Below, one piece after another: positions 22,022 to 29,569 of a stretch of 34,859 nucleotides of DNA. Source of the DNA: Candidatus Woesearchaeota archaeon (lineage in GTDB: Archaea > Nanobdellota > Nanobdellia > Woesearchaeales > JACPBV01). Below the pieces are notes generated by a model. That model was given only the letters and a program-made list of their open reading frames with translations, was not told the origin of the DNA and did not search any database. A program made the position numbers and the translations under genes. The stretch covers positions 1 through 34,859 of the forward strand of contig JAHWHQ010000060.1 in the NCBI GenBank assembly GCA_019323195.1, in the 5' to 3' direction. The first letter of the stretch is position 1. Each line of letters opens with the position of its first letter.

Positions 22022-22113
22022 ACCCAATACTTTGCATTTTTCTCTCGTAAAAACGCAAGTATTGTACCCAATACTTTACGTTTTTTTGTCGTAAAAACGT
22101 AAAGTTTATATAT
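22022..22113 (+). promoter_or_regulatory. Tandem palindromes overlapping a TATA box
   Basis: Two 44-nt direct repeats each begin ACCCAATACT (22022 and 22066) and contain an inverted repeat. The first is imperfect (22029-22041 with 22049-22060). The second is a perfect 13-bp pair, ACTTTACGTTTTT and AAAAACGTAAAGT (22073-22085, 22093-22105). An alternative palindrome AAGTATTG/CAATACTT (22057-22076) spans the junction. The last arm abuts the TATA box (22105-22113), 40-50 nt before the ATG at 22156. Repression by a dimeric protein is the simplest reading. Confidence 0.6.
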
Positions 22114-22155
22114 CTAATGAGGGAGATTTAATTAATTACTTAAAAGGTGATAATT

Positions 22156-23145
22156 ATGGTAGCTGGAATGGGGCTCTGGGGAAAGAATATACACGATACG
22201 CTCATCAAAGCGATAAAGATGAGGTTTGATGCTAAGCATGTCACTAAGGACATGAGCAAGCAGAAAAGGCTTGAAAAAGAGCTGGACCATTATGAAAAGA
22301 ATCACAGGATCGAAAAGATTGAAGAGGTAGAGAAGAAATTAGACCAGATAGCAGAGGATGCGGCTGTCCATTCTCACAGGCTGATTGTGTTGGATCTATT
22401 GATTCTTTATGGGGTTATAAAAAACTGTGAGATATTTGTTAACAACATATTAATGAAGCAAGAAAACGAGCTTAACAGAGAAGAAAAGAGGATTAGGGGG
22501 GCTATGTTAAAGGTTATTAAAAAATATGGATTGAAAGAAAAAGACGTAAAAGAGAAGTTAAGGAATGTCATTTCAGATATAAAGAAAAATCTGCAAAGAG
22601 AGAGGAAGATTGAATATTCCATGGATATGATAGCAAAAGGTGAAACAGGAGTAGCTTTACAGTTAAAAGAAGCTACTTCCATTAAGGTAAGACTTATAAG
22701 ATATATGAAGATGAGGTTTGAAACCAAGGGTGCAAGAAAAGGCCTTAAAAAGGGAGAAGAAATCTTAAGGCAATTGACGCCTTTCTTGGTTCATTTGGAT
22801 CTGATCATAAATAAAAAAGAAACTGATATCAAGAAAATAGAAAAAGAGCTTAAGAAAATTGATGAAAAAGAAAAGGATTTTGTTAAATCTTTTGCAAAAG
22901 CAGCAGAAAATGTTCATTTGTTATTTGTTAATGATTTTCTGGTGATGAGGCTTATAATAATGCACCTGCATGATGAAGAGATTTCAGTACAGGAACTTGC
23001 TCAGAAACATGAAATTCCAAGGGTGTTGGAAATAACTGAGAAAACCAAAAAAGATGAAATATTAAGCAACATCGAGAAAAGATTAGCAGATGAAAGGCAG
23101 GATATCATGCAGATATGGGGAGAGATAAAGAAAGTTAACGTCTAA
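22156..23145 (+). CDS. Helical protein of unknown function
   Basis: 329 aa from ATG 22156, chosen over the in-frame GTG at 22147 because AGGTGA at 22145-22150 is 5 nt upstream. It is a Lys/Glu-rich, all-helical protein with no membrane segment. There are hints of an internal duplication: KMRFDAK (~residue 20) and KMRFETK (~190) each start similar helical blocks, followed by a hydrophobic helix (LIVLDLLILYGVIKN; LLFVNDFLVMRLIIMHL). It heads a four-gene run with a membrane protein, another helical protein and a PAC2 gene. No family recognised; a bundle-forming membrane-associated protein is a guess. Confidence 0.8.
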   Translation: MVAGMGLWGKNIHDTLIKAIKMRFDAKHVTKDMSKQKRLEKELDHYEKNHRIEKIEEVEKKLDQIAEDAAVHSHRLIVLDLLILYGVIKNCEIFVNNILMKQENELNREEKRIRGAMLKVIKKYGLKEKDVKEKLRNVISDIKKNLQRERKIEYSMDMIAKGETGVALQLKEATSIKVRLIRYMKMRFETKGARKGLKKGEEILRQLTPFLVHLDLIINKKETDIKKIEKELKKIDEKEKDFVKSFAKAAENVHLLFVNDFLVMRLIIMHLHDEEISVQELAQKHEIPRVLEITEKTKKDEILSNIEKRLADERQDIMQIWGEIKKVNV

Positions 23146-23162
23146 AAAAGAGGCTGATAATT

Positions 23163-23525
23163 ATGATGGAAGCAAAGGACTGGATAAGCGGGTTAGTAGG
23201 GACTGTTATCTTATGTATGGGGCTGTTTCCTCTATTGAACGCGAGAGGGATAGGTCCTGGATGGTTCGCGCTTAACCTGCCTGTAAAGCTGCTTAGCTGG
23301 GTTGTCGTGGCAGGAGGGTTCTACCTTATAATAAACTCTTTCATCGAGATAACAAACAGCAATGTTGTGGGATGGGTGAGTTTCCTTACCGCTGCTGTAG
23401 TTACCTTTCTGGGAGTGATGCAGGTATTGGGAAAGATAACATGGATAAGCGGGATTGTCTTTAACATAATATTCATCATTATAGGGTTGTTTCTGATGAT
23501 AGCTACGTTTGCTATGGAGATGTGA
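23163..23525 (+). CDS. Small four-TM membrane protein
   Basis: 120 aa with four hydrophobic segments (about 8-25, 38-58, 70-90 and 95-117) and very short loops. The start at 23163 follows GAGG at 23150-23153; ATG 23166 is also possible. It begins MMEAKDWISGLVGTVILCMG and ends FLMIATFAMEM. The size and topology resemble small archaeal integral membrane proteins of unknown function common in DPANN genomes. It sits 17 nt after the helical gene and 11 nt before the next, so cotranscription is very likely. Confidence 0.8.
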   Translation: MMEAKDWISGLVGTVILCMGLFPLLNARGIGPGWFALNLPVKLLSWVVVAGGFYLIINSFIEITNSNVVGWVSFLTAAVVTFLGVMQVLGKITWISGIVFNIIFIIIGLFLMIATFAMEM

Positions 23526-23536
23526 GCTAAGATAAA

Positions 23537-24571
23537 ATGTTATGGTTCAAGTACAAGTGGCAGCTGATCTTTTCTCATGGGTTGTGTGTTAAGATACTTA
23601 GAGGGGGGGAGTCTGTAAAAAACCTGACCGGTGAAATCAAGGGGTATCTTAATGCAGAGATGGATGAGACCAGGGCAAGGATAGTCCTGGACAAGATCAT
23701 GCAGATGATTGAAACCTTAGAGGGCATTGTCTTTTCTTCAAGCACTTTACTCTACAGAGAGGAGAAGGACCTTATAGGGTTCAGCAACAATGTAAAGGCC
23801 AGTGTAAAAAAGATGCTGCACAGATGCGGGCAGGATAAGAAACGCTACAATTATCATGCAAAAAAGCTGAAGCTTAAGATGAAGGAGCTGGAAAAACATA
23901 AGAAACACCTGCCAAAGGAATTAGAAAACAAGGTTAAGGGTGAAAAGGATGCTGTCGGCAGGGATGAAAGATTAAAGGCAAAGGCTGTCTCAATATTAGA
24001 GGAGTTAGTAAACCTGGTCAGGGATATAGAGGGCAAGATATATAATTCAAGGCTGGAGGCAAAGGCGCAAAAAAGGGATATACTGAACATGAATAAGGTA
24101 AGGGAGACCATCAACATAAGGTCAAACTTCAGGCTGGGGGAATTAATCAGCAGGAAAGGAGGGATAGAGGCAGGGGCTTTGAAAAAAAGGATTGATGGAT
24201 TAATGAGCAGTGCTAAGAAAAAGATTAAAAGACTGAATGAAGGAGGGAAATATGCTGAATCTGCGCTGTATGAGGAAGGGTCTGAGATACATAAGATGGT
24301 AGAATACTGCAGGATGGAGGCAAAGGATGTATGCGAGGCCATAAGTTTTGTTATTTTAGTCAGCGGAAGGGTGAAAAACTGGCTAGCAGCTATGAGAAAG
24401 AAAATAATAGATGATCCAAAATTAAGAAAGGCTAGCGGGGAATTTAAGAAAGCGTTAAAAAGGTTTGGGGACCTGAAAGAGGGCATATTCGTACAGGTAA
24501 AAAGATTAGATAATGAGTATGGAATGAAGGATGTTCCGCTTAACCTACTAAACGAACTTAAGAATAAGTGA
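23537..24571 (+). CDS. Helical coiled-coil protein of unknown function
   Basis: 344 aa from ATG 23537; the first ~25 residues are atypical and the real start may be later, since a strong purine tract GAGGGGGGGAG lies at ~23601-23611 but no standard codon follows closely. The body is helical with an internal duplication: LDKIMQMIETLEGIVFSSS (~residue 47) and LEELVNLVRDIEGKIYNSR (~155) begin similar blocks. Architecture resembles the 22156-23145 product, and the two flank a membrane protein, so they may assemble together. No motif recognised. Confidence 0.75.
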   Translation: MLWFKYKWQLIFSHGLCVKILRGGESVKNLTGEIKGYLNAEMDETRARIVLDKIMQMIETLEGIVFSSSTLLYREEKDLIGFSNNVKASVKKMLHRCGQDKKRYNYHAKKLKLKMKELEKHKKHLPKELENKVKGEKDAVGRDERLKAKAVSILEELVNLVRDIEGKIYNSRLEAKAQKRDILNMNKVRETINIRSNFRLGELISRKGGIEAGALKKRIDGLMSSAKKKIKRLNEGGKYAESALYEEGSEIHKMVEYCRMEAKDVCEAISFVILVSGRVKNWLAAMRKKIIDDPKLRKASGEFKKALKRFGDLKEGIFVQVKRLDNEYGMKDVPLNLLNELKNK

Positions 24572-24592
24572 TAAAACAAAGAGGTGAACAAT

Positions 24593-25303
24593 ATGCAGGT
24601 AAAACTATGGAAAAAGCCGAGGAATCCAATAATCATCGAGGGGTTTCCGGGATTCGGGCTTGTGGGGACCATTGCAAGCGAGTTCCTTATAGAGCACCTA
24701 AAGACAGAGATGATAGGTAAGATAATCTTTGAGGATACACCTCCTGTTGTTGCGATACACCAGAGCAGGGTTGTCGAACCATTAGGGATATTCTTCAACA
24801 GGAAGTATAATATCGTAATCCTTCATGCTATCACGACCTCTTCAGGGTCTGAATGGAAACTGGCAGGGGCCTTGGTTGATTTAGCCAAGCAGCTTAATGC
24901 AAGAGAGGTCATAAGCATGGAAGGTGTAGGATCCAATGGCCTGAAGGCTGCATCCAATTCGTTCTATTATACAAACAAGGAAGATAAGAAGAAAAAGCTG
25001 GATAACATCGGGCTAAAACCGTTGAAGGAAGGCATAATAATGGGGGTTACAGGCGCATTGATGCTTAAGGTGGACAGCAGGCCGCTTTGCTGCCTTTTTG
25101 CTGACACTGCATCCAACCTTCCGGACAGCAAGGCTGCTGCTAAGATAATAGAATCGCTGGACAAATACCTCGGATTGGAGGTAGACCCAAAGCCTCTTAT
25201 ACAGCAGGCGGCTGAGTTCGAGGGCAAGCTTAAGGGGATATTGAGCTCGAGCCAGAAGGCGCAGGAGATAAGCGAGAAGAAGAAGCTAAGTTATGTCGGA
25301 TAA
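24593..25303 (+). CDS. PAC2-family protein (proteasome assembly chaperone-like)
   Basis: 236 aa from ATG 24593, with GAGGTG 6 nt upstream; the in-frame GTG at 24584 lies within that ribosome site. PAC2 hallmarks: the N-terminal IIEGFPGFGLVGTIASEFLI, then LGIFFNRKYNIVILHAITTS, EVISMEGVGSNG, IIMGVTGALML and DTASNLPDSKAAAKIIESLD. Archaeal members (PbaA/PbaB type) are related to eukaryotic proteasome assembly chaperones, but many have unknown partners. A C-terminal helical tail contains the usual KPLIQQAAEFEGKLKGIL. It is the last gene of the run starting at 22156; its link to the preceding unknown proteins is unexplained. Confidence 0.9.
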   Translation: MQVKLWKKPRNPIIIEGFPGFGLVGTIASEFLIEHLKTEMIGKIIFEDTPPVVAIHQSRVVEPLGIFFNRKYNIVILHAITTSSGSEWKLAGALVDLAKQLNAREVISMEGVGSNGLKAASNSFYYTNKEDKKKKLDNIGLKPLKEGIIMGVTGALMLKVDSRPLCCLFADTASNLPDSKAAAKIIESLDKYLGLEVDPKPLIQQAAEFEGKLKGILSSSQKAQEISEKKKLSYVG

Positions 25304-25437
25304 AATTTGCCTTTGGCAAATTTTATCTTTTAGCCTCCCCACCTGCTCACAACTAAGAAAAAAGCCATAAATTTTGCTTCACAAAATTTAAAATCGGCGG
25401 CCCACCCCTACACATTATGTGAAGGATGCACAACTAA
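25302..25437 (+). repeat. Structured dispersed repeat, copy A
   Basis: Begins with a perfect hairpin AAAATTTGCC/GGCAAATTTT (25302-25324) overlapping the PAC2 stop, continues TAGCCTCCCCACC, contains a second palindrome TAAATTTTG/CAAAATTTA (25368-25390) and ends CACATTATG...GGATGCA-AACTAA. Copy B lies at 29259-29358 in the same orientation without the second palindrome. A partial copy (GGCAAATTTTATCTTTTAG) is at 25449-25467. The first hairpin plus T-run may also terminate the PAC2 transcript. Confidence 0.75.
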
Positions 25438-25475
25438 CCTTTATTAAAGGCAAATTTTATCTTTTAGGGTGAGAA

Positions 25476-25748
25476 CTAGATATCTACTGCCTTGTTTTTT
25501 TCCTTATCCCATATTTTTCTTTTTTTGCTGCCTATTTCGTCTTTAACTATCATGGACCTGCTTCCTTTTAGAGGTATTACAAAGAGATGCCTTATAGAAC
25601 CCTCACTTTCCAAAATAAGGGAGTACTTGCCTGGCTTTATCGGTTTTCCTGTATGTGGATCAAGGTAGGTATATCTAGTGTAACTACCTTTTTCCTCAAG
25701 AACCCTCACTTCATTGTTTTTGGTCAATGTTTCTTTGGGGTATTTCAT
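25476..25748 (-). CDS. Small basic hypothetical protein
   Basis: 90 aa, no membrane segment, rich in Lys and beta-type residues (RVLEEKGSYTRYTYLDPHTG, then PGKYSLILESEGSIRHLFVIP). On the reverse strand a TATA-like sequence at 25771-25779 is centred about 28 nt before the ATG, the spacing for a leaderless archaeal transcript, which supports it as a real gene. No family recognised. It lies just inside direct-repeat copy A, in the segment that also carries the integrase. Confidence 0.6.
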   Translation of the reverse strand: MKYPKETLTKNNEVRVLEEKGSYTRYTYLDPHTGKPIKPGKYSLILESEGSIRHLFVIPLKGSRSMIVKDEIGSKKRKIWDKEKNKAVDI

Positions 25749-26303
25749 CTATTTATATATCAGATAAGGGAAATATATAAAGTTATTTATTATATTTTAG
25801 ACAGGCTGAAACGGCTAAATTTGGGGCTTTCAGGCTTTATACAGCTAATATTTTTAGAAACTGGATGGTGCCTAAACTTGTAGAAAAGAGGTGTTTTTTG
25901 CCTGAATATGGAGTTGAATACTAAGGGAGATAGCTAGGCAAGATGCTATGGAACTCTCACTACCCCTATATTTTAAAGCAAGGCAGGAAATAACCCGTAA
26001 TAAAGAGGGTGGCATTTAGGTTTTTATGCTCACTGAACAGGTATTTTTTGCAATCCCAAAATAAGGCCTGAAAATGGCTTTTTTATGCTATGAAATTCCT
26101 GCCCAAGGGCCTATTTGAACTCTCACTTTATTGTTTTTGGATTTATTATTTTCAATATAGAAAATATTATAAAAAGTGAGTGTTGGTGTGGAATATATAG
26201 ATTGAGAAATATATTTTAGAATAGAATAATGTTATCAGATATCTATTTTAAATTATATAAAAGCTTATATACTCAAATAAGATTTACTTTTGAGTGATTA
26301 CTG
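25749..26303. other. Intergenic region with scattered short repeats
   Basis: No gene supported. It holds the reverse promoter of the 90-aa gene (TATA ~25771-25779) and a forward TATA region at ~26246-26270 for the 66-aa gene. GAACTCTCACT occurs twice (25951 and 26117), GGCAGGAA (25982-25989) is inverted as TTCCTGCC (26096-26103), and ATGGTGCCTAAA at 25865-25876 recurs at 31709-31720. These look like degenerate dispersed repeats. Confidence 0.4.
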
Positions 26304-26504
26304 ATGTTTGATTTCGTATGGAAAGTTAAAAAATCTTTCAGAAGGGTCAGAAAAGATATTGGGGAGTTTAGGGAAAATGTTAATGACTGGGTTATTTTTC
26401 TTGACGGTAAAGATAATCAGATCGAAAAAAAGATGGATAAGATCGAAGCTAGGCTTGAAAGGTTAGAGGAAGCGATGTTCAGGGTCCTGAATCTAAAACA
26501 ATAG
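26304..26504 (+). CDS. Small coiled-coil protein
   Basis: 66 aa. After a basic aromatic N-terminus (FDFVWKVKKSFRRVRKDI) it is a coiled coil with clean heptads (IEKKMDKIEARLERLEEAMFRVLNL). GAGTGA about 6 nt before the ATG and a TATA-like GCTTATATACT at 26263-26273 support expression. It could be a partner of the two reverse-strand coiled-coil/winged-helix proteins nearby. Function unknown. Confidence 0.65.
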   Translation: MFDFVWKVKKSFRRVRKDIGEFRENVNDWVIFLDGKDNQIEKKMDKIEARLERLEEAMFRVLNLKQ

Positions 26505-26692
26505 AAAATTTTAAAAAAGATTATTGTGTTGATTTCCTATGGAGAATAGAATTGCGGATGATTTCTTAAAAAAATTTTTGAAAAAATTCTAGCTAAATAA
26601 ACTGCGAAATAGGGGCCTAAAAATTTTTAGAGGTAGTTTGATACCTTTTTTTTATTTTTGGTAGGCAAATTGAGAGTTATTTAGTTTTTACA

Positions 26693-27343
26693 TTAATTCT
26701 GAGCAGCAAACTCAGTCAGTTTAGCATTATTCTTTTCCTTAGGCTTTTCACTAAAGCTGTCGACTAATCTTGCCTCGTAGATCTTCTGGGTATCGTTTAT
26801 CGAAGGAACACCGTACATCTGCAAGGTAATCCTGGCGTCTGAGTGGCCTGCTATCTTCTGGACCATATTGAAGGGAATCCCTGATTCAAGGCTTAGCCTG
26901 GAGAAGCTATGGCGGAAGATGTGAGGGTTCATGTTCTTCAGCCTTGGATTAGGGTTTTTTATGCCTGCCCTATGGGCGCAATTAGCTATAATCCGGTTGA
27001 TCTGGCTTAAGCTTATGCCTTCATGGGCTTTCTTATTGCTCTGGATGAGAAAGCCTGATTTTCGGCTTCCCAGGTAGAATTTAAGGCTTTGTAAGGTATC
27101 ATCGTCAATAGGAACTGTCCTTGATCTTGGATCCTTCTTATTTCCGCCCTTGCCTTTCTCTATGAAGAACCTTTTGCGGTCAAAGTCAACGTCCTTTACC
27201 CTAAGGCCGGCAAGCTCAAACCTGCGCATGCCTGTCCTTGCCAGGATCTTTAGGATTACGCTTTCCTTGAGATTTTTGGCTGATGCGATTATGGCGTTGA
27301 TCTCGTTCCAGTTAAGGTAGTATTCATTGACTTTTCTGGGCAT
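26693..27343 (-). CDS. Tyrosine recombinase, catalytic domain only
   Basis: 216 aa from ATG 27343, with GAGGT 9 nt upstream; the frame extends 13 codons further without support. Catalytic residues of the XerC/D-integrase family are present: R in LARTGMRRFELAGLRVKDVD, K in FIEKGKGGNKKDPRSRTVPI, H-x-x-R in NPHIFRHSFSRLSLESG, H in KIAGHSDARITLQMY, and the Tyr nucleophile in that last motif. The N-terminal SAM-like core-binding domain (~100 aa) of typical Xer/integrases is missing; only ~20 residues (PRKVNEYYLNWNEINAII) precede the catalytic domain. It lies between two direct repeats and may mobilise that segment, or be a domesticated recombinase. Confidence 0.88.
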   Translation of the reverse strand: MPRKVNEYYLNWNEINAIIASAKNLKESVILKILARTGMRRFELAGLRVKDVDFDRKRFFIEKGKGGNKKDPRSRTVPIDDDTLQSLKFYLGSRKSGFLIQSNKKAHEGISLSQINRIIANCAHRAGIKNPNPRLKNMNPHIFRHSFSRLSLESGIPFNMVQKIAGHSDARITLQMYGVPSINDTQKIYEARLVDSFSEKPKEKNNAKLTEFAAQN

Positions 27344-27701
27344 CGGTATCAAACCTCTTTTTAGAAAAAATAAATGCAACACTTGTATTTAAATGTTGCT
27401 TTTTGAATAAAAAATGGGTTGAAAATGCGATAAAAGTAGTAGAAATGTTGCGTTTTAGGGGAAATACCCTAACAAAGCCAGGATCTTAAGCAAAAAGGGT
27501 AGGCATCCCTGAAAAAATAAGGGATCGGTTTTTTTATTTAGTTTCAATATTGAAGAAAAAGAATGGAAGGTGTTTTAAAATATTTAATCAATGATTAAAA
27601 TATTTAAGTTTATTTGTTAAATAAAACTTTTAAGTAATGCCTAAAATATTTAGAATGGAACTAAAAAGAAAAAATAAGAAAATTTCATAAATCATAAAAA
27701 A
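27344..27701. other. Intergenic region around the integrase promoter
   Basis: No gene. Contains the integrase promoter/operator (27375-27399), a further TGTTGC at 27446, and a very AT-rich stretch from ~27570 to 27690. This includes the near-perfect palindrome TTTAATCA-A-TGATTAAA (27583-27599), extendable to ~14-bp arms with one indel, and several ATATTTAA motifs. It could hold a binding site for one of the adjacent winged-helix proteins. Confidence 0.45.
27375..27399 (-). promoter_or_regulatory. Integrase promoter: TATA inside an inverted repeat
   Basis: GCAACA (27375-27380) and TGTTGC (27394-27399) are inverted copies flanking a TATA-like ATTTAAATA on the reverse strand, about 45 nt before the integrase ATG. 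A repressor dimer bound here would block TBP directly. Confidence 0.55.
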
Positions 27702-28244
27702 CTAAACTGAAAGCCTTCTCTGCTCTATCTGCAGGATGTTTTCCTTGGCCTGCTGGGCCTTGAACTTAGGGTTTAGGTTAAGATGAGCCTCGTTGGCTAT
27801 GTATCTCTTGGTTATAGGTATACCTTTCCTGATCATGTTCGAGATATAAGAAGAGACTATGTCCTCGGGAAGGCAGACCTTTCTTGCTATGTCAAGATAG
27901 GTTACTGAGCCCTTTACCTCCTCTGATGTGTACAGGATAAGGAATATCTCCTGCTCTCGCTTTGTTAGTTTTATAGGCTTAAAATCGGGCTTTTCCTCTA
28001 TTTCCATGCCCTGTCTCTGAAGAAAAAGCTCAATGCTGTCGAGCCGTTCTGCAAGCTTGTTAAGCTTCTGGTCAAGGTTAGAGATAAGCTCATAATTGGC
28101 CTGGATCTCGTTCGTATTTTCATTAACAGCGGTCAGATGATCCTCGAATTCATCCCTGACCTGAGAAAAAGCCTCGTGTAGTTGTATGTTTGTTTCCCTA
28201 AATGCCTCTGAATAGAGCATCCCCTTTTTTTCTGCAATTAACAC
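27702..28244 (-). CDS. Coiled-coil + winged-helix protein I
   Basis: 180 aa from GTG 28244, chosen because GGGGGTGA precedes it by 5 nt on the reverse strand and a TATA box (28291-28298) is ~50 nt upstream; the 32 codons before it have non-coding composition. Residues ~15-100 form a coiled coil (EAFRETNIQLHEAFSQVRDE, then LDQKLNKLAERLDSIELFLQ). Residues ~110-165 are a winged helix: LTKREQEIFLILYTSEEVKG, SVTYLDIARKVCLPEDIVSS, YISNMIRKGIPI. The arrangement suggests an oligomeric DNA-binding protein, possibly for replication, partition or transcription control of the segment. Family not named. Confidence 0.8.
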   Translation of the reverse strand: MLIAEKKGMLYSEAFRETNIQLHEAFSQVRDEFEDHLTAVNENTNEIQANYELISNLDQKLNKLAERLDSIELFLQRQGMEIEEKPDFKPIKLTKREQEIFLILYTSEEVKGSVTYLDIARKVCLPEDIVSSYISNMIRKGIPITKRYIANEAHLNLNPKFKAQQAKENILQIEQRRLSV

Positions 28245-28355
28245 TATATTCACCCCCAAAATAAATGTGAAATCATTAGAATGATGGTGATTTAAATAGA
28301 TTATTATTGTGGAATATGTATAATGCAGAATATTTTTCAATATGTAAAAAAATAG

Positions 28356-29093
28356 TTACCCGGTTTTTTTATAGGCGATATTCTTCTGGATGTAATGCTT
28401 CTCCTTTCCCTTCTTTATTACCCCTATTTCAGGCTCTTCCTCAAGCTCCTCCAATATGCGGTAAAAGGAGGATTTTGAGCATAAGCCCTGCTCCTCAACA
28501 ACCATCTCCTTCAGCTGCAGGGCTGTTACCTTACCGTATTTTTTTATATAGGAGAAGACTATGGACTTGACGTAATCCTTGGAGTTTTTTGTAATCCTTT
28601 TTATGATCTTTTCCTTGATCGTCGCCTTTTTGGATTCAAGCTTTTCAAGCCTCCTGGCCAGCTGGTCTACCTCTGAAGGAGGTATCTGGGGCTGAAATTG
28701 AGGGCTTTTTGAGGTGAGTTCTGACTTCAATTCAGCCTTGAGGGATTCCATCTTAGGGAAGATTTCATTGTGCTTATTGTGAAGGTCAAGATTAGACGCC
28801 CTCAGCTCATCAACATGCTGGTTAAGCTCCTTAATCCGGTTCAGGATGGGCTCGTAAGAGTAGAATTCATCAACTATTTTTCTTATGTCTTCCCTGGATT
28901 TGGGCATGTAATCAAGCTCTTCCCTGAGCTGCTTTATCTGCTGCTCCTGGTGAAGATTTTTATGGTAAAAATAATTAAGCCACTGAAGGATGTAGGCGGT
29001 GTCTTTCTGGACGTTCCTGAAAGAATTGTCCAACAGGCTGTGAAGCTGGATTAATTCTGTGGATGGCGCTTTCTTTTTCCTGAACAGTCCCAT
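28356..29093 (-). CDS. Coiled-coil + winged-helix protein II
   Basis: 245 aa. The basic N-terminus MGLFRKKK is followed by a long coiled coil (~15-165), a Pro/Gln-rich spacer (SPQFQPQIPPSEV) and a C-terminal winged helix: DYVKSIVFSYIKKYGKVTAL, QLKEMVVEEQGLCSKSSFYR, ILEELEEEPEIGVIKKGKEK. A TATA box at ~29120-29127 lies ~31 nt before the ATG, giving a near-leaderless message. The TGGGA-type repeats immediately beyond may be its own binding sites. It has the same architecture, in larger form, as its downstream neighbour; the pair plus an integrase suggests a module. Confidence 0.82.
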   Translation of the reverse strand: MGLFRKKKAPSTELIQLHSLLDNSFRNVQKDTAYILQWLNYFYHKNLHQEQQIKQLREELDYMPKSREDIRKIVDEFYSYEPILNRIKELNQHVDELRASNLDLHNKHNEIFPKMESLKAELKSELTSKSPQFQPQIPPSEVDQLARRLEKLESKKATIKEKIIKRITKNSKDYVKSIVFSYIKKYGKVTALQLKEMVVEEQGLCSKSSFYRILEELEEEPEIGVIKKGKEKHYIQKNIAYKKTG

Positions 29094-29112
29094 TTTAGGG
29101 TTTTAGGCAATC

Positions 29113-29250
29113 CCAACTATTTAAATATTTCGTTTTGAGGGGAATATGTTGGGAATATGATGGGACTATTTTGGGAATGTTTTTAGAGAATAAATTGTAA
29201 TTTTTTGGGACTATCTTGGGATAGTCTTGGGAATGTTTTGGGACTGTTAT
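29113..29250. repeat. TGGGAATAT/TGGGACTAT repeat cluster
   Basis: About eight copies of a TTGGGA(A/C)T(A/G)T-type motif within 140 nt upstream of the coiled-coil/wHTH gene, including the perfect palindrome GACTATC-TTGG-GATAGTC (29209-29226). A GTTGGGA copy touches the TATA box (29110-29117 region on the reverse strand). Looks like an operator array. Confidence 0.6.
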
Positions 29251-29258
29251 GAGACTAT

Positions 29259-29358
29259 GAAATTTGCCTTTGGCAAATTTTATTTTAGCCTCCCCACCAG
29301 CGCAGAACTAGATTAACGTCCCGCCCCGACACATTATGCTTGGGGGATGCATAACTAA
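29259..29358 (+). repeat. Structured dispersed repeat, copy B
   Basis: AAATTTGCC/GGCAAATTT hairpin (29260-29280), then TAGCCTCCCCACC, a GC-rich stretch, ACACATTATG and GGATGCATAACTAA. The first ~40 nt match copy A (25302 onward) except for a 2-nt gap. Same orientation as copy A, 3.96 kb away. Confidence 0.75.
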
Positions 29359-29499
29359 TGTGAGTTTTTTTGGGCTGTGTTTTTGATTAAATTTTTTGGC
29401 AAGGTTATTTGATCAGGAACTTTTTTGTGAACCTTTTTGGAAAGGGGTTTTCAAAAGGTTTAAATAGGAGCTTGGTAATTTGGGTAATTCAAGGTTAAA

Positions 29500-29565
29500 G
29501 TGAGCAAAAAACAGGCCAGGATTTTGATGCTGAAGCAGGGGTTTTTTAGTGATATTATAAGGTGA
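29500..29565 (+). CDS. Possible 21-aa peptide or gene-start relic
   Basis: GTG 29500 is ~38 nt downstream of a good TATA box (29459-29466) and opens MSKKQARILMLKQGFFSDII-R, which looks like the start of a real basic helical protein rather than random sequence. It ends at TGA just before the first palindrome. It may be a leader peptide, a truncated gene or chance. Confidence 0.25.
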   Translation: MSKKQARILMLKQGFFSDIIR

Positions 29566-29569
29566 TTTT

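Noticed and set aside
22147..22155. GTG at 22147 as the start of the helical gene
   Set aside because: It lies inside the AGGTGA ribosome site of the ATG at 22156.
23854..24798. Reverse frame of 314 codons opposite the helical protein and PAC2 genes
   Set aside because: Ser/Phe/Leu-rich antisense of Lys/Glu coiled-coil codons; PAC2 on the forward strand is unambiguous.
25587..25883. Forward 98-codon frame opposite the 90-aa reverse gene
   Set aside because: No ribosome site or promoter; the reverse frame has a leaderless TATA spacing.
25890..26140. Possible tRNA or structured RNA gene
   Set aside because: GAGTTGAATAC resembles a T-loop but no acceptor stem, anticodon arm or D-arm can be paired around it.
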